The notes under the pieces are model-generated. The model was not told where the DNA came from. It ran no database searches and saw nothing but the letters and a program-made list of their open reading frames with translations. This document shows positions 26,822 to 35,332 of a stretch of 64,000 bases of DNA, in pieces. How positions within the stretch are numbered: the stretch's first letter is position 1; each line of letters starts with the position of its first letter. The translations under genes and the position numbers were made by a program. The DNA comes from Litoribacterium kuwaitense (lineage in GTDB: Bacteria; Bacillota; Bacilli; Bacillales; DSM-28697): contig NZ_JAALFC010000018.1 in NCBI RefSeq assembly GCF_011058155.1, positions 1 to 64,000 of the forward strand, given 5' to 3'.

Positions 26822-27672
26822 CAATGACCTATGAGTTAGTCATTATTGGTGGAGGAATAACAGGCATAAAGGCAGCTATAAAAGCGCATGAGATGGGATT
26901 AAAGGACGTAATAATCACCGATCACAATGCCCAATCCGGTGGTTTTTACAGCAGCCTTTTTCAAAGGGACGAATATCGTGAAGAGAAAGCCCTTGTAGAT
27001 CAATTTAAGAAGCTTCCGTACGAAAAATGGACGCAATCAACCGCCATCGGATTATTTGAAGCCTTTACAGGCGGTGAACACGAGTTAAATATACAAACGC
27101 CTGTAGATACTAAAGACATTAAAGCTCAGAAAGTCATTATCGCTTCAGGAGCACTCGAAAAGCCACGTGAAGCGCATAAAATAAGTGGAACGAGACCCTC
27201 TGGTGTGATGACGTCACTGATGGCTATGGGTTTGTTAGAACGAGGTTACATTCCGGGTAAAAAGACAACGGTTTTTGTGAATAGTAAAGCCTCTCATTCA
27301 TTAGCTGAAGAGATGAGCAGCAAAGGAATTGCCGTTAAAACAATAGATCCGAACGACTACAGCCTCCATGCTGTTCATGGCCATGCCCATCTGACAGGCA
27401 TTGATATCAAGCATCGCAAGAACGGTTTAGTAGAGTCTACTCCTTGTGACAGCTTAATTTTTAGTGAAGGATATATTCCTTCCACCTTTTTCTTAAAAGG
27501 GTCAGGCATTGAACTTGATCAGCAGTTCTTTATTCATATCGACGAGAAAGGGCAGACGAGTGTTGACGGTATTTTAGCCTTCGGAACATGTACTACCTTC
27601 CCATATATGTCTGACGACCAAATCGAAGAAAACCTTGCACAGTTTTTAAAAGAAGGAGGCATCAACACATGA
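26818..27672 (+). CDS. GlpB-like flavoprotein lacking an NAD motif
   Basis: The product has 284 residues with an FAD-binding start (LVIIGGGITGIKAAIKA) and the ATG-like end GILAFGTCTTFPYMSDDQ. Related Pyr_redox subunits of 400 or more residues carry a second GxGxxG for NAD(P). Here the matching place reads GKKTTVFVNSKASHSLAEE with no Gly-rich loop, so NAD binding is unlikely. GlpB of E. coli, the partner of GlpA, likewise passes electrons on rather than using NAD. It overlaps the genes on both sides by ATGA, which supports a tight complex with the GlpA-like and CoxG-like products. Confidence 0.78.
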   Translation: MTMTYELVIIGGGITGIKAAIKAHEMGLKDVIITDHNAQSGGFYSSLFQRDEYREEKALVDQFKKLPYEKWTQSTAIGLFEAFTGGEHELNIQTPVDTKDIKAQKVIIASGALEKPREAHKISGTRPSGVMTSLMAMGLLERGYIPGKKTTVFVNSKASHSLAEEMSSKGIAVKTIDPNDYSLHAVHGHAHLTGIDIKHRKNGLVESTPCDSLIFSEGYIPSTFFLKGSGIELDQQFFIHIDEKGQTSVDGILAFGTCTTFPYMSDDQIEENLAQFLKEGGINT

Positions 27673-28127
27673 AGGTAAGAGATTCATTTATGATTAATGC
27701 ACCTAAAGCAGACGTTTGGACAGTGTTTATGGACGTTGAAAAGCTTGCAAGCTGTGTTCCTGGCTGTGAAAACTTAGTTGCCCACAGCGATACAGAGTAC
27801 GAGGCTGACATGGTTGTAAAAACAAAGTTTATGACGATCAAGTTTAAAGCAAATGGCGTCCTCGTCGATGCAGTAGAAGGCGAAGAGATAAAAGTTGAAA
27901 TGGTTGGAAAGCCGATGAAACTTGCAGGCTTATTTAAAGCAAAGATGGGCATTCTGCTCGAAGAAGCAAGTGCGGAAAACACGAAGGTCAATTACGAAAT
28001 GGATTTGCAAATGACTGGTCGTTTAGCGACATTAGGAGATATATTAATGAAGGGAACGATTACGAAATCTGCCAATGAATTTGCTGAAAACGTACAAGAG
28101 TTGTTTGAAAAAGAGCAGCTAAAATAA
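27669..28127 (+). CDS. CoxG-like SRPBCC-fold protein
   Basis: A 152-residue protein of the START/SRPBCC fold in the CoxG (carbon monoxide dehydrogenase subunit G) family: DSFMINAPKADVWTVFMDVE, CVPGCENL, ANGVLVDAVEGEEIKVEM, and TKSANEFAENVQELFEKE at the end. There is no CO dehydrogenase here. CoxG has been shown in recent work to carry menaquinone between membrane and enzyme; I use this as an analogy from memory. In this operon the GlpC membrane anchor is missing, so this protein may link the flavoproteins to the quinone pool. It has no hydrophobic tail. Confidence 0.82.
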   Translation: MKVRDSFMINAPKADVWTVFMDVEKLASCVPGCENLVAHSDTEYEADMVVKTKFMTIKFKANGVLVDAVEGEEIKVEMVGKPMKLAGLFKAKMGILLEEASAENTKVNYEMDLQMTGRLATLGDILMKGTITKSANEFAENVQELFEKEQLK

Positions 28128-28142
28128 TACCCACTTGTTCTT

Positions 28143-28178
28143 CTGCTGTGAAGCGTTCGTACTCACAGCAGTTTTTTT
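28143..28178 (+). terminator. Operon terminator
   Basis: CTGCTGTG (28143-28150) pairs with CACAGCAG (28164-28171) and is followed by seven T. It ends the five-gene operon. Confidence 0.9.
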
Positions 28179-28395
28179 AATTGTTTTCACTGATACAAAG
28201 GTAAATAAAGTACGGACTTTAAGAAGAGAACGCACAAGCTCAATTTTTAATAGAGGCAATGTCATTTCGTCTAACATAGGTATAAAATCCTATCTGCCAA
28301 GGCTTCTTTGAAAAAAGCTTACACTCTCATTTTACATCAAAAACCTACGTCCATTACTTCGCTTTCTTTTCATAGTAGCCTTCCAGACTCACCAA

Positions 28396-28542
28396 CTATG
28401 TGAGCACTTTGAAGGCAAAAGCGTGTACATTTAATATGATTTCGCCCTCTACGACAATCGCCGTCCCCGACAGTTGTTTGTGTTCAATAGAGTTTCTAAT
28501 CGTATAGCTATACAATTCAATGGTGGCCGCGTTGACACATCA
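28396..28542 (-). pseudogene. Possible gene remnant
   Basis: On the minus strand 47 codons are open (including NAATIELYSYTIRNSIEHKQ and GTAIVVEGEIILNVHAF) with a protein-like make-up but no start codon or ribosome site, and stops at both ends. The MarR promoter now overlaps it. I do not recognise the parent protein. It may be chance. Confidence 0.3.
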
Positions 28543-28603
28543 TTTAAAGTAGTATATTATTTCGTGAATAAATTGTTTCATAAAGAAATATTCGTAATAC
28601 GAA
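28532..28603 (+). promoter_or_regulatory. MarR-gene promoter and candidate operator
   Basis: The -35 is a perfect TTGACA (28532-28537), the spacer is 17 bp, and the -10 is TATTAT (28555-28560). TTCGTAATACGAA (28591-28603), a palindrome about its central base, lies between the -10 and the ribosome site. This is the place expected for autorepression by the MarR-type product. Confidence 0.7.
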
Positions 28604-28619
28604 AAAAGGAGGGTTATTG

Positions 28620-29078
28620 ATGACAAAAGAGCGAGAAAATATTCAAAAATTTATGACCTCCTTACGTGAAATGCATAAAGTGATGGATCAAGTGTTTCGA
28701 GCGATCGCTGTCGACATGGGACATACACCACTGCAACTGTTTGTATTACGCCAGATTGCTCAAGCGCCTGAGCAATCTTTAAAAGACTTAGCAGAAGAGT
28801 TGAAGGTGAGCAATTCGACGATGAGCGGTGTCGTTGAACGACTCGTACAGGCGAATCTCATTAAGCGTGAGCGGTCAACAAAAGATCGTCGCGTCCTTGT
28901 CATGGAGCTCACTGAGGAAGGACAGACAACAAGCAATGATTTTAGACAACGCTTTTTTGCTAAGCTTGAAGGGATTAAACGCTTACCTGAAGAAGACATG
29001 CAGAGACTTTTAGCATTGCACCAAAATATTATTGCCCGTATTAAAAGAGATCAAGCGACAACTACAGAAGAAAGGTGA
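28620..29078 (+). CDS. MarR-type regulator
   Basis: A 152-residue MarR-family protein. The winged helix is visible (SLKDLAEELKVSNSTMSGVV, then RERSTKDRRVLVMELTEEG with the DRR wing) between N- and C-terminal dimer helices. The ATG at 28620 follows AGGAGGG by six bases and is preferred over the TTG one codon earlier. Six bases later comes a lipoprotein gene on the same strand, so the two form an operon. The ligand is unknown. Confidence 0.9.
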   Translation: MTKERENIQKFMTSLREMHKVMDQVFRAIAVDMGHTPLQLFVLRQIAQAPEQSLKDLAEELKVSNSTMSGVVERLVQANLIKRERSTKDRRVLVMELTEEGQTTSNDFRQRFFAKLEGIKRLPEEDMQRLLALHQNIIARIKRDQATTTEER

Positions 29079-29084
29079 TCATAA

Positions 29085-29582
29085 TTGGAACGATCAACAC
29101 GTAAGTCGAGGATGACCTTAATCAACTTTGTTTTACTCGTTCTCTCTCTCGTCGGCTGTACTGGGAAGGGAGAAGATGTAAACCATTACTATCTTTCCTT
29201 CATAGGTGAAAGTGAAACGTGGAAAGTCAGCGAATACACAATGACATTGACGCCGGAAATGCAGAAGCTTGGTGAGGGTACATTAATGATGAAAGGTCAG
29301 AGTGACTATCCAAGCGATTGGTTTCATATGCAAGTATTCGCTCTCGTCAATGGTGAAGAGCAGGTTTTGCAAACGAAGTCAGTATCTGCACCAGACAATA
29401 ATGATATTTCCCAGATGACGATTGGGGCGGTAGAAGGCGAACGGTCCCTCTCGATTGATGAGATGAATCGGCTCTATATTACGGTTGAATGGAACGATAT
29501 GGAGACGGGAGAAAACATGAAAGAAACCATTGCATTGCTTGATCAACCGATTCGTTTTGAGCAGATGAGTGAAGATCAGTAG
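29085..29582 (+). CDS. Lipoprotein of unknown function
   Basis: The 165-residue product starts at TTG with AAAGGTG upstream. A lipoprotein signal (TLINFVLLVLSLVGC) places the mature part on the outer membrane face. The mature chain is mostly beta-type (GESETWKVSEYTMTL, ETIALLDQPIRFEQM). No family recognised. It is co-transcribed with the MarR-type gene, so it may respond to the same envelope or small-molecule signal. Confidence 0.75.
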   Translation: MERSTRKSRMTLINFVLLVLSLVGCTGKGEDVNHYYLSFIGESETWKVSEYTMTLTPEMQKLGEGTLMMKGQSDYPSDWFHMQVFALVNGEEQVLQTKSVSAPDNNDISQMTIGAVEGERSLSIDEMNRLYITVEWNDMETGENMKETIALLDQPIRFEQMSEDQ

Positions 29583-29670
29583 TAAGGCGTCGGGCATGGC
29601 GATAGCCAATGCATTTTTTGCCGTTCAACAACAATGCCATTATGGATCTCAAAAAGGTGGGTGAGTGATC

Positions 29671-30282
29671 ATGAATTTTTTCTGTGAGTCTACCAACTTA
29701 AGCGATTATTTACTAGAATCTCCTGAAGTGGATTATACTCATCCTTTAGTACAGGCGACCACGAAGGAGTTATTTACTTCCACGCAAACAGAGATAGAAA
29801 AAACAAAAATCGCTTTTGAATTTGTTCGTGATCAAATTGCCCACTCTTGGGACATTCAATCACAACGAGTCACTTATCATGCTTCTGAAGTGCTGGCCTA
29901 TCGTGAAGGAATATGTTACGCAAAGTCACACTTGCTGGCCGCTATCTTACGTAGCCAAATGATACCTACAGGCTTTTGTTATCAACGGCTCATGTTATTT
30001 GATACACCAGAGAAAGGGTATTGTGTACACGCTCTCAATCCGGTGTACTTACAGTCAGTAGGTCGATGGGTTCGTTTAGATGCACGTGGCAATAAACAAG
30101 GCATTGATGCCCAGTTTTCACTAGAGAAAGAAAAAATCGCCTTTGCTCCGCAAGAGGCATTTGACGAAATCGATTATTCTACGATTTTTGTCAAGCCACA
30201 TCCAGCGACGACAGCAGTGTTATTAGAAAATACGGACGCCATAGATATGTATAGATATCGTTTACCAGAAGCGTTAAAGTAG
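29671..30282 (+). CDS. Transglutaminase-like Cys-His-Asp protein
   Basis: The 203-residue soluble protein shows the transglutaminase-like triad: Cys in EGICYAKSHLLAAILR, His in GYCVHALNPVYL and Asp in WVRLDARGNK. Proteins of this fold in bacteria are usually peptidases or amidases rather than cross-linkers. There is no signal peptide. The ATG at 29671 is preferred over the GTG at 29665, with GGTGGG upstream. It stands alone between the lipoprotein and RNase H genes. Confidence 0.85.
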   Translation: MNFFCESTNLSDYLLESPEVDYTHPLVQATTKELFTSTQTEIEKTKIAFEFVRDQIAHSWDIQSQRVTYHASEVLAYREGICYAKSHLLAAILRSQMIPTGFCYQRLMLFDTPEKGYCVHALNPVYLQSVGRWVRLDARGNKQGIDAQFSLEKEKIAFAPQEAFDEIDYSTIFVKPHPATTAVLLENTDAIDMYRYRLPEALK

Positions 30283-30344
30283 AATATGGCTTACGCTTGC
30301 AATGATGAAGATCCTTTTTAGAGAAGGTTGAGAGGAGATGCTGC

Positions 30345-30986
30345 ATGGCAAAACAGAAATATTACACCGTATGGCGGGGGCGCTCACCAGGCGTTTACGC
30401 AACATGGAGTGAGTGTGAGAAGCAGGTGAAAGGGTTTCAAGGAGCGCGTTTTAAATCGTTTCCCTCAAAAGACAGTGCCGAAAAAGCCTTTCGTGAAGGA
30501 CCGCCAAAAGATCCTTTTACGACACCGAAGGAACGTGCCAAAGCGGCCACATCCACTACCACAGCCACATCGTCCTATATTGAGGACAGCATCTCGGTAG
30601 ACGCGGCTTGCAGTGGGAATCCAGGGGTCATGGAATATCAAGGGGTCGAGACGAAAACGGGAAAACAGATTTTTCACGTCGGACCCATTGAACAAGGGAC
30701 AAATAACATCGGGGAATTTTTAGCGATTGTGCATGCATTAGCCCTTTTGCACAAAAAGAATGACGCGCAAACCGTGATTTATTCGGATTCAAAAATCGCC
30801 ATTTCTTGGGTGAAAAAGAAAAAGTGCAATACGACGCTAAAAGAGACAGAAGTGACTCGTCCACTTTTACAGCTCATCCGGCGTGCAGAGAAATGGCTGG
30901 AAACACATGCTTATCAAAACCCGATTTTAAAATGGGAAACAAAAGCGTGGGGAGAAGTTAAAGCCGATTTTGGCCGGAAATCTTAA
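30345..30986 (+). CDS. rnhA: Ribonuclease H with N-terminal hybrid-binding domain
   Basis: The enzyme cuts RNA in RNA-DNA hybrids. The N-terminal 50 residues are a hybrid-binding (viroplasmin-like) domain (KQKYYTVWRGRSPGVYATW, ARFKSFPSKDSAEKAF). A short linker leads to the RNase HI core with acidic residues in SVDAACSGNPG, NNIGEFLAIVHAL and VIYSDSKIAISWVKKKK, and a final Asp in KADFGRKS. This two-domain form is typical of Bacilli. It is transcribed alone with a GGAG-type ribosome site. Confidence 0.92.
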   Translation: MAKQKYYTVWRGRSPGVYATWSECEKQVKGFQGARFKSFPSKDSAEKAFREGPPKDPFTTPKERAKAATSTTTATSSYIEDSISVDAACSGNPGVMEYQGVETKTGKQIFHVGPIEQGTNNIGEFLAIVHALALLHKKNDAQTVIYSDSKIAISWVKKKKCNTTLKETEVTRPLLQLIRRAEKWLETHAYQNPILKWETKAWGEVKADFGRKS

Positions 30987-31108
30987 CGGTTCGGGTTCAT
31001 CGTGAAATCAACGGTGTTTTAAGGAAGTATATTGTGACAAAGACCCTCCCTTTAGCAATATTGCCTGCGAACGAGTAAAGGGAACGTATATTTTATGGGG
31101 GTAGGGCG

Positions 31109-32212
31109 ATGTCCAAGGCGCACTTCAGTGAATTGACATTTATACGAGCTTTTGCGTGCATCACCATTGTCACTTTGCATACGGTTGAACGTGCTCTTGA
31201 GCATCCTGAATATAAAGGTACGTTAGGGCAGTACGCTCAATGGGGTTGGGAAAGTGCTTATATGCTTATGTTTTACGGTACGCCCCTGTTTATTTTTTTA
31301 AGTGAGGTCTTGATTGCATACTTTTATAAAAATGGCTTGCCAGCGAGCTTTTTCCCAAAGCGTTTAAAGTATATCTTCTTGCCATTTGTGTTTATGGCTT
31401 TCTACTACGCGGCAACGAAGGCAGACAGTTGGCTTGATTTTACCGAGCGCTTCTTTATGCATGCGGTCATCGGTGATTATCACGGTTATTTTGTGTTAAT
31501 CATTTTTCAATTTTATTTATTGCATTGGCTAGGCCATCGCTGGTTAGCGAAGCAAGCGCCTGGACCGGTGATTTTTACAAGCCTGCTTATCACAGTGGCT
31601 TATTTATCTGTGTTTAATTTTATACCTGCGCCTAGCTTTCCTTTTAGTGATTACGTTTGGGAGCGTTATTATTGGGTACCTTTTCCCGGATGGCTGTTTT
31701 ATTTTGTGACCGGCTATTACGTTGGCCGTTCGTATCCGGCATGTCGGCAATGGTTAAAAGCGCATCGTGCGTCGTTGTATTGGCTACCATTACTGACGAG
31801 TGTGATCGTCTTGGCACTCTATTGGAATGAATGGCTCACGATCTTAAGTTCTAAACGGGTTGATCTCGTTTTGCATACATCGGCTGTGCTTGGCGCCGTA
31901 CTCGCTTTTGCGATTCGTTTTCCGGTGAATCATACATGGGTACAAACGGTCAGCAGGTATTCGTTCGGCATTTATTTGTGGCATATGTATTATTTGTTTG
32001 CGTTGAAAAATGTGCTAGGCGTCCTTTCTATAGAACTTCCTTTTTCTATATATGTGGTCACGCTTGTCGGGGGAAGCACAGTGTTATCCATGCTAACGAT
32101 GCGATTGTTAAACAGGCTCCCGTTCGGCGCGGCATTGACAGGATTATTAAAGCCCGCATCTGTTCCGAAAGCGAAGACATCGCTAGAACAAAAGGAACGT
32201 TTATCGACGTAG
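31109..32212 (+). CDS. Acyltransferase 3 family membrane protein
   Basis: The 367-residue protein has about ten membrane helices. The opening ELTFIRAFACITIVTLHTVER carries the family Arg and His, and the later SFGIYLWHMYYLF matches the C-terminal family stretch. Members add acetyl or succinyl groups to surface sugars or peptidoglycan (OafA, YrhL type). The acceptor here is unknown. The frame begins at ATG 31109 after GGGGTAGGG. It is followed about 100 bp on by a DMT transporter. Confidence 0.88.
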   Translation: MSKAHFSELTFIRAFACITIVTLHTVERALEHPEYKGTLGQYAQWGWESAYMLMFYGTPLFIFLSEVLIAYFYKNGLPASFFPKRLKYIFLPFVFMAFYYAATKADSWLDFTERFFMHAVIGDYHGYFVLIIFQFYLLHWLGHRWLAKQAPGPVIFTSLLITVAYLSVFNFIPAPSFPFSDYVWERYYWVPFPGWLFYFVTGYYVGRSYPACRQWLKAHRASLYWLPLLTSVIVLALYWNEWLTILSSKRVDLVLHTSAVLGAVLAFAIRFPVNHTWVQTVSRYSFGIYLWHMYYLFALKNVLGVLSIELPFSIYVVTLVGGSTVLSMLTMRLLNRLPFGAALTGLLKPASVPKAKTSLEQKERLST

Positions 32213-32309
32213 GTTTTGGGAGATACAGCTTTACTCCCTTTGTTTTCAAGCAAATTCGGCGTATAATGGCAAGCAGGGTCGGAGGAACGTGTTTTAGGAG
32301 GAACTTCAT

Positions 32310-33227
32310 ATGGTGCGATGGAAGGCGATTTTGATTGTATTTATCGGGGCGGCAGGTTTTGGTTTTACGCCTGTCTTTGTGAAGAGTGCTTTTCAAGAAG
32401 GGTACACGCTTGCCCAACTGAACGGGGCACAAATGCTGCTCGCTTTTTCTATTTTATGGCTCATTGCTGCGATTAAGCGGGTTAAAACGAAGCAAGTGAC
32501 GCGGAAGCAAGTGTTCAAACTCATGCTGGCGGGATCATTAAATGGCAGCACCGGTATTTTTTATTACGGAGCGATGGCTTATTTGCCCTCGTCTGTAGCC
32601 ATTATTCTTTTGTTTCAATTCGTTTGGATTGGTGTTTTGTATGAATGGCTGTTTGATCGAGTAAAGCCGTCATTAATTACGTTATTATCCGTGGCGCTAA
32701 CGTTGACTGGCGTCTTTTTTGCGGCTGGTTTGACGTTTGAAAGATTAAAGGAACTGTCAACGTTTGGTCTAGTATTAGGCATGATTGCAGCATTCTCTTA
32801 TGCTGGGTTTATTTATGTCAGCGGACGAGTCGTTCGCGATGTCGATCCATTTTTACGCAGTCCGATTATGATTTCAGGGGCAACGGTGCTCGTTCTCGTC
32901 ATTTTTCCGCCCACCTTTTTATTCACAGACGTTGTTTCTAGTTCGTTATGGTTGTTTGCGTTAGGAGCAGCAGTGTTTGGTTCGGTGCTCCCGCCGCTGT
33001 TTATGGCGATCGGCGTTCCGCATATCTCAAGCGGGCTTGCAACGTTGCTCGGTTCGGCTGAGCTTCCGGTCGCGATTTTAATGGCAAGCATCGTTTTGAA
33101 TGAAGTTGTCTTGCCGTGGCAATGGTTTGGGATATTTTTAATTTTGTTATCCATTACATTAAAAGATGTTGTGGAGACTTGGTGGTCACGCCGCCATGCT
33201 CATCGACCCTCGCACGATAAAGCATAG
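32310..33227 (+). CDS. EamA/DMT-family transporter
   Basis: A ten-helix drug/metabolite transporter, 305 residues, with two EamA repeats (one around residues 5-140, one around 150-290; the start AGFGFTPVFVKSAFQEG is typical). AGGAGG lies nine bases before the ATG. Members usually export amino acids or other metabolites; the substrate here cannot be told. A shared terminator separates it from the convergent XRE gene. Confidence 0.88.
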   Translation: MVRWKAILIVFIGAAGFGFTPVFVKSAFQEGYTLAQLNGAQMLLAFSILWLIAAIKRVKTKQVTRKQVFKLMLAGSLNGSTGIFYYGAMAYLPSSVAIILLFQFVWIGVLYEWLFDRVKPSLITLLSVALTLTGVFFAAGLTFERLKELSTFGLVLGMIAAFSYAGFIYVSGRVVRDVDPFLRSPIMISGATVLVLVIFPPTFLFTDVVSSSLWLFALGAAVFGSVLPPLFMAIGVPHISSGLATLLGSAELPVAILMASIVLNEVVLPWQWFGIFLILLSITLKDVVETWWSRRHAHRPSHDKA

Positions 33228-33240
33228 CTTTCACGAAAAA

Positions 33241-33272
33241 GCGGTTTGAAACCTGATAGGATTTCAAACCGC
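33241..33272. terminator. Bidirectional terminator
   Basis: GCGGTTTGAA (33241-33250) pairs with TTCAAACCGC (33263-33272), with A-rich sequence before and T-rich sequence after. It lies between the convergent DMT and XRE genes. Confidence 0.85.
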
Positions 33273-33277
33273 TTGTT

Positions 33278-33670
33278 TTAATGCTTGCCTTCATCCGAAA
33301 GGCGTTGGCGCCGCTCGACGACCCATTCAAAATGGTGTTTGATTTCAAAGATATCTTGAGCTGATAGACTCTTCCAGGCATCTATATTTAAAAAGAACAA
33401 ATCATCGATCTTGTGTGCTTGAAAAATCTGGTGAACTTCCAAGATATCCCGATATGGTTCTAATGCAGGGTTTCCCTTTGGAGAATCGCGGCCAAGCAAA
33501 TAGTCTATACTGACGTCAAAATAATCGGCTATCGTTATTATCGTATCGTAATCTGGCTCACTTCGCCCATTTTCATAATGAGAATAACGTGCCCTTGTAA
33601 GGCCCAGCTCATCAGCAATCCATTGTTGAGTTTGTTGTCCGCGCAATTGCTTTAATCTTTTTCCGATCAA
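33278..33670 (-). CDS. XRE-type regulator
   Basis: A 130-residue protein with an N-terminal Cro/C1 helix-turn-helix ([19 protein letters not shown], then [19 protein letters not shown]) and DYLLGR at the domain end. The C-terminal helices are of unknown use. The start is TTG with GGGAGG upstream. It is divergent from a second small XRE gene across about 160 bp, so cross-control is possible. Confidence 0.85.
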   Translation of the reverse strand: MIGKRLKQLRGQQTQQWIADELGLTRARYSHYENGRSEPDYDTIITIADYFDVSIDYLLGRDSPKGNPALEPYRDILEVHQIFQAHKIDDLFFLNIDAWKSLSAQDIFEIKHHFEWVVERRQRLSDEGKH

Positions 33671-33832
33671 TCGAAAAATCCTCCCGACGAGATAGCCTTT
33701 ACAACTTATTATAGATACGAAATGTATCTTAGACTACAAAAGTTAACATACGTATCAAATAATTATTGACGATATATTTTTGATCATTTATAATTTTCAT
33801 AGGTGGTAAAATTTGAAAAGGGGGAATAAATA

Positions 33833-34063
33833 ATGAGACAAAAATTAGCCCATGAGCGGTATAAACGAGGGTGGACCCAACGAGTTGTAGCCGAAAAAAT
33901 GGACATCTCTGAAGTGTATGTTCGTAAGCTAGAAAAGGGAGTCGCGAACCCTGGGAGAGAAACAATGGTTCGGTTTGAACAACTGTATGGTGTTTCCGTT
34001 TATGAATTATTCGATGATATTTTTCGGAATAATCAAAGTAGAGAAAGAAACGATTTGTTTTGA
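33833..34063 (+). CDS. Small XRE-type DNA-binding protein
   Basis: The 76-residue protein is almost only a Cro/C1 helix-turn-helix: KLAHERYKRGWTQRVVAEKM, then SEVYVRKLEKGVANPGRETM. It resembles small plasmid- or phage-derived regulators common in Bacilli. GGGGG lies before the ATG. A strong terminator follows within 30 bp, so it is a single-gene unit. Confidence 0.85.
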   Translation: MRQKLAHERYKRGWTQRVVAEKMDISEVYVRKLEKGVANPGRETMVRFEQLYGVSVYELFDDIFRNNQSRERNDLF

Positions 34064-34088
34064 AAAATCTGATAAAACAAAAAAATAA

Positions 34089-34139
34089 AACATTCCACCT
34101 AAGTCGAATATCAAATCGCTTAGGCGGGACGTTTTTTTT
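34089..34139 (+). terminator. Terminator of the small XRE gene
   Basis: AACATTCCACCTAAG (34089-34103) pairs with CTTAGGCGGGACGTT (34119-34133), with three G-U pairs, followed by a long T tract. The T tract runs up to the stop codon of the convergent sco gene. Confidence 0.88.
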
Positions 34140-34766
34140 AAGACTGAAGAGATTTCAGATCGGCAATGATCGCATCATAATCAGGGCTTTCATTGCCAGG
34201 ATAGTACGACATAATTTGTCCATCAGGTTTAATGACAAAAAAGTGAATCCCATGTATATACGTGTCTTCTAGTTTTTGAACAGTTGATTTAAAAGTGTTC
34301 TCGGAAACGATTTCACTTCTTCAGGACTGTACCCCGTGACGAAATGCCAATTTGAGAAATCGGCGTTAAAGGTTTCGCCAAATTCTTTCAACACTTCAGG
34401 CTGATCTCTTGTGGGGTCTACTGAAAACGACACGAAGGTGACATCAAGGTCTGCTTCTTTCGCTTTATCTTGCAGCCTGGACATATTAAATGTCATTGGG
34501 GGACAGACGTCAGGGCAGTTGGTGAAGATAAAATCAGCAACCCACACTTCACCGTTCATATCATCGGTTGAAAAAGGCTCACCCTCTTGATTGACACCTG
34601 ATAAAGTGGGTACCGGATCATCAAACGATATAGCAACGGCAGGCCCTCCTTCCTGTTGTGAACCCCCCGTTTGTGGAGACAGAACGGTCAACCACAGCAC
34701 TAAACCGACAAGAATCACCATTAAAATAATTAAAGGAACACTAACGTATGCTTTTGTGAATTTCAA
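34138..34766 (-). CDS. SCO1/SenC copper chaperone (YpmQ-like), frameshifted
   Basis: SCO proteins deliver copper to the CuA site of cytochrome c oxidase. The TTG at 34766 with GAGGTG upstream opens into a membrane anchor (YVSVPLIILMVILVGLVL) and a thioredoxin-like domain with the CxxxC site (TNCPDVCPPMT). At the AAA run 34305-34307 the frame breaks: the open frame ends at 34269 in unrelated residues. The family's C-terminal part continues in another frame (SENTFKSTVQKLED, then YIHGIHFFVIKPDG, which carries the copper-binding His) to TAA at 34138-34140. Adding one base to that run restores the gene. As read, the product would lack the His ligand. Confidence 0.88.
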
Positions 34767-34790
34767 ACAGTTCACCTCACTATAAACCAT

Positions 34791-35332
34791 TTATGTCATC
34801 CTTTATAAGTGTAGACGAAGTTGATCAGAAGATTCAATAGCTGAAAACTTGTTGTTATGACGGAGGTGTGACAAGTTTAGCTGATTGTAGAAAAAACCTG
34901 CTTTACATTTCGTGTGTTTCTTTCAAAAAGAGTTTATTTTTGTGTTAAGAATCTTGTGGTTAAGCCACTCGAAGCATTTTTAGGAACATACTGACACTAA
35001 TGCTTGTAGATCTGTTCTTAACATTTATTCAGTACACCAGTCTCAGTAAAAGGTAAGTGCCAAGCATGCCCCCAGCTTTCAAGGGGTTATTTGTGTTTTT
35101 CGAATATAAGATTTACCTTCGAAAGGATAACATATATCTTTTGATTTCTACAAAATCATACAGTAGGGAAGTCCAAATTTTATCAGTCATCGTGCAAGTG
35201 TGATATCTGACCATCATATGTTAATGAAAGACGGTATAAGTGAGAGGAGGAAAAAGAAGCTTGGAAAAACTTTTACAAGTGTACAGGAGAACAGATTGTT
35301 CCTTAAGCGTTTATGTTAAGGAGGGCTTTTAT
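34791..35332. other. Long gene-free region before the TRAP operon
   Basis: No reading frame accepted. AGTGTAGACGAAG at 34808-34820 looks like a single left arm of the dispersed terminator repeat, with no matching right arm. The TRAP-operon promoter must lie within this region but I could not place it. The leader just before the dctP start can be read as codons but has no ribosome site of its own. Confidence 0.4.
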
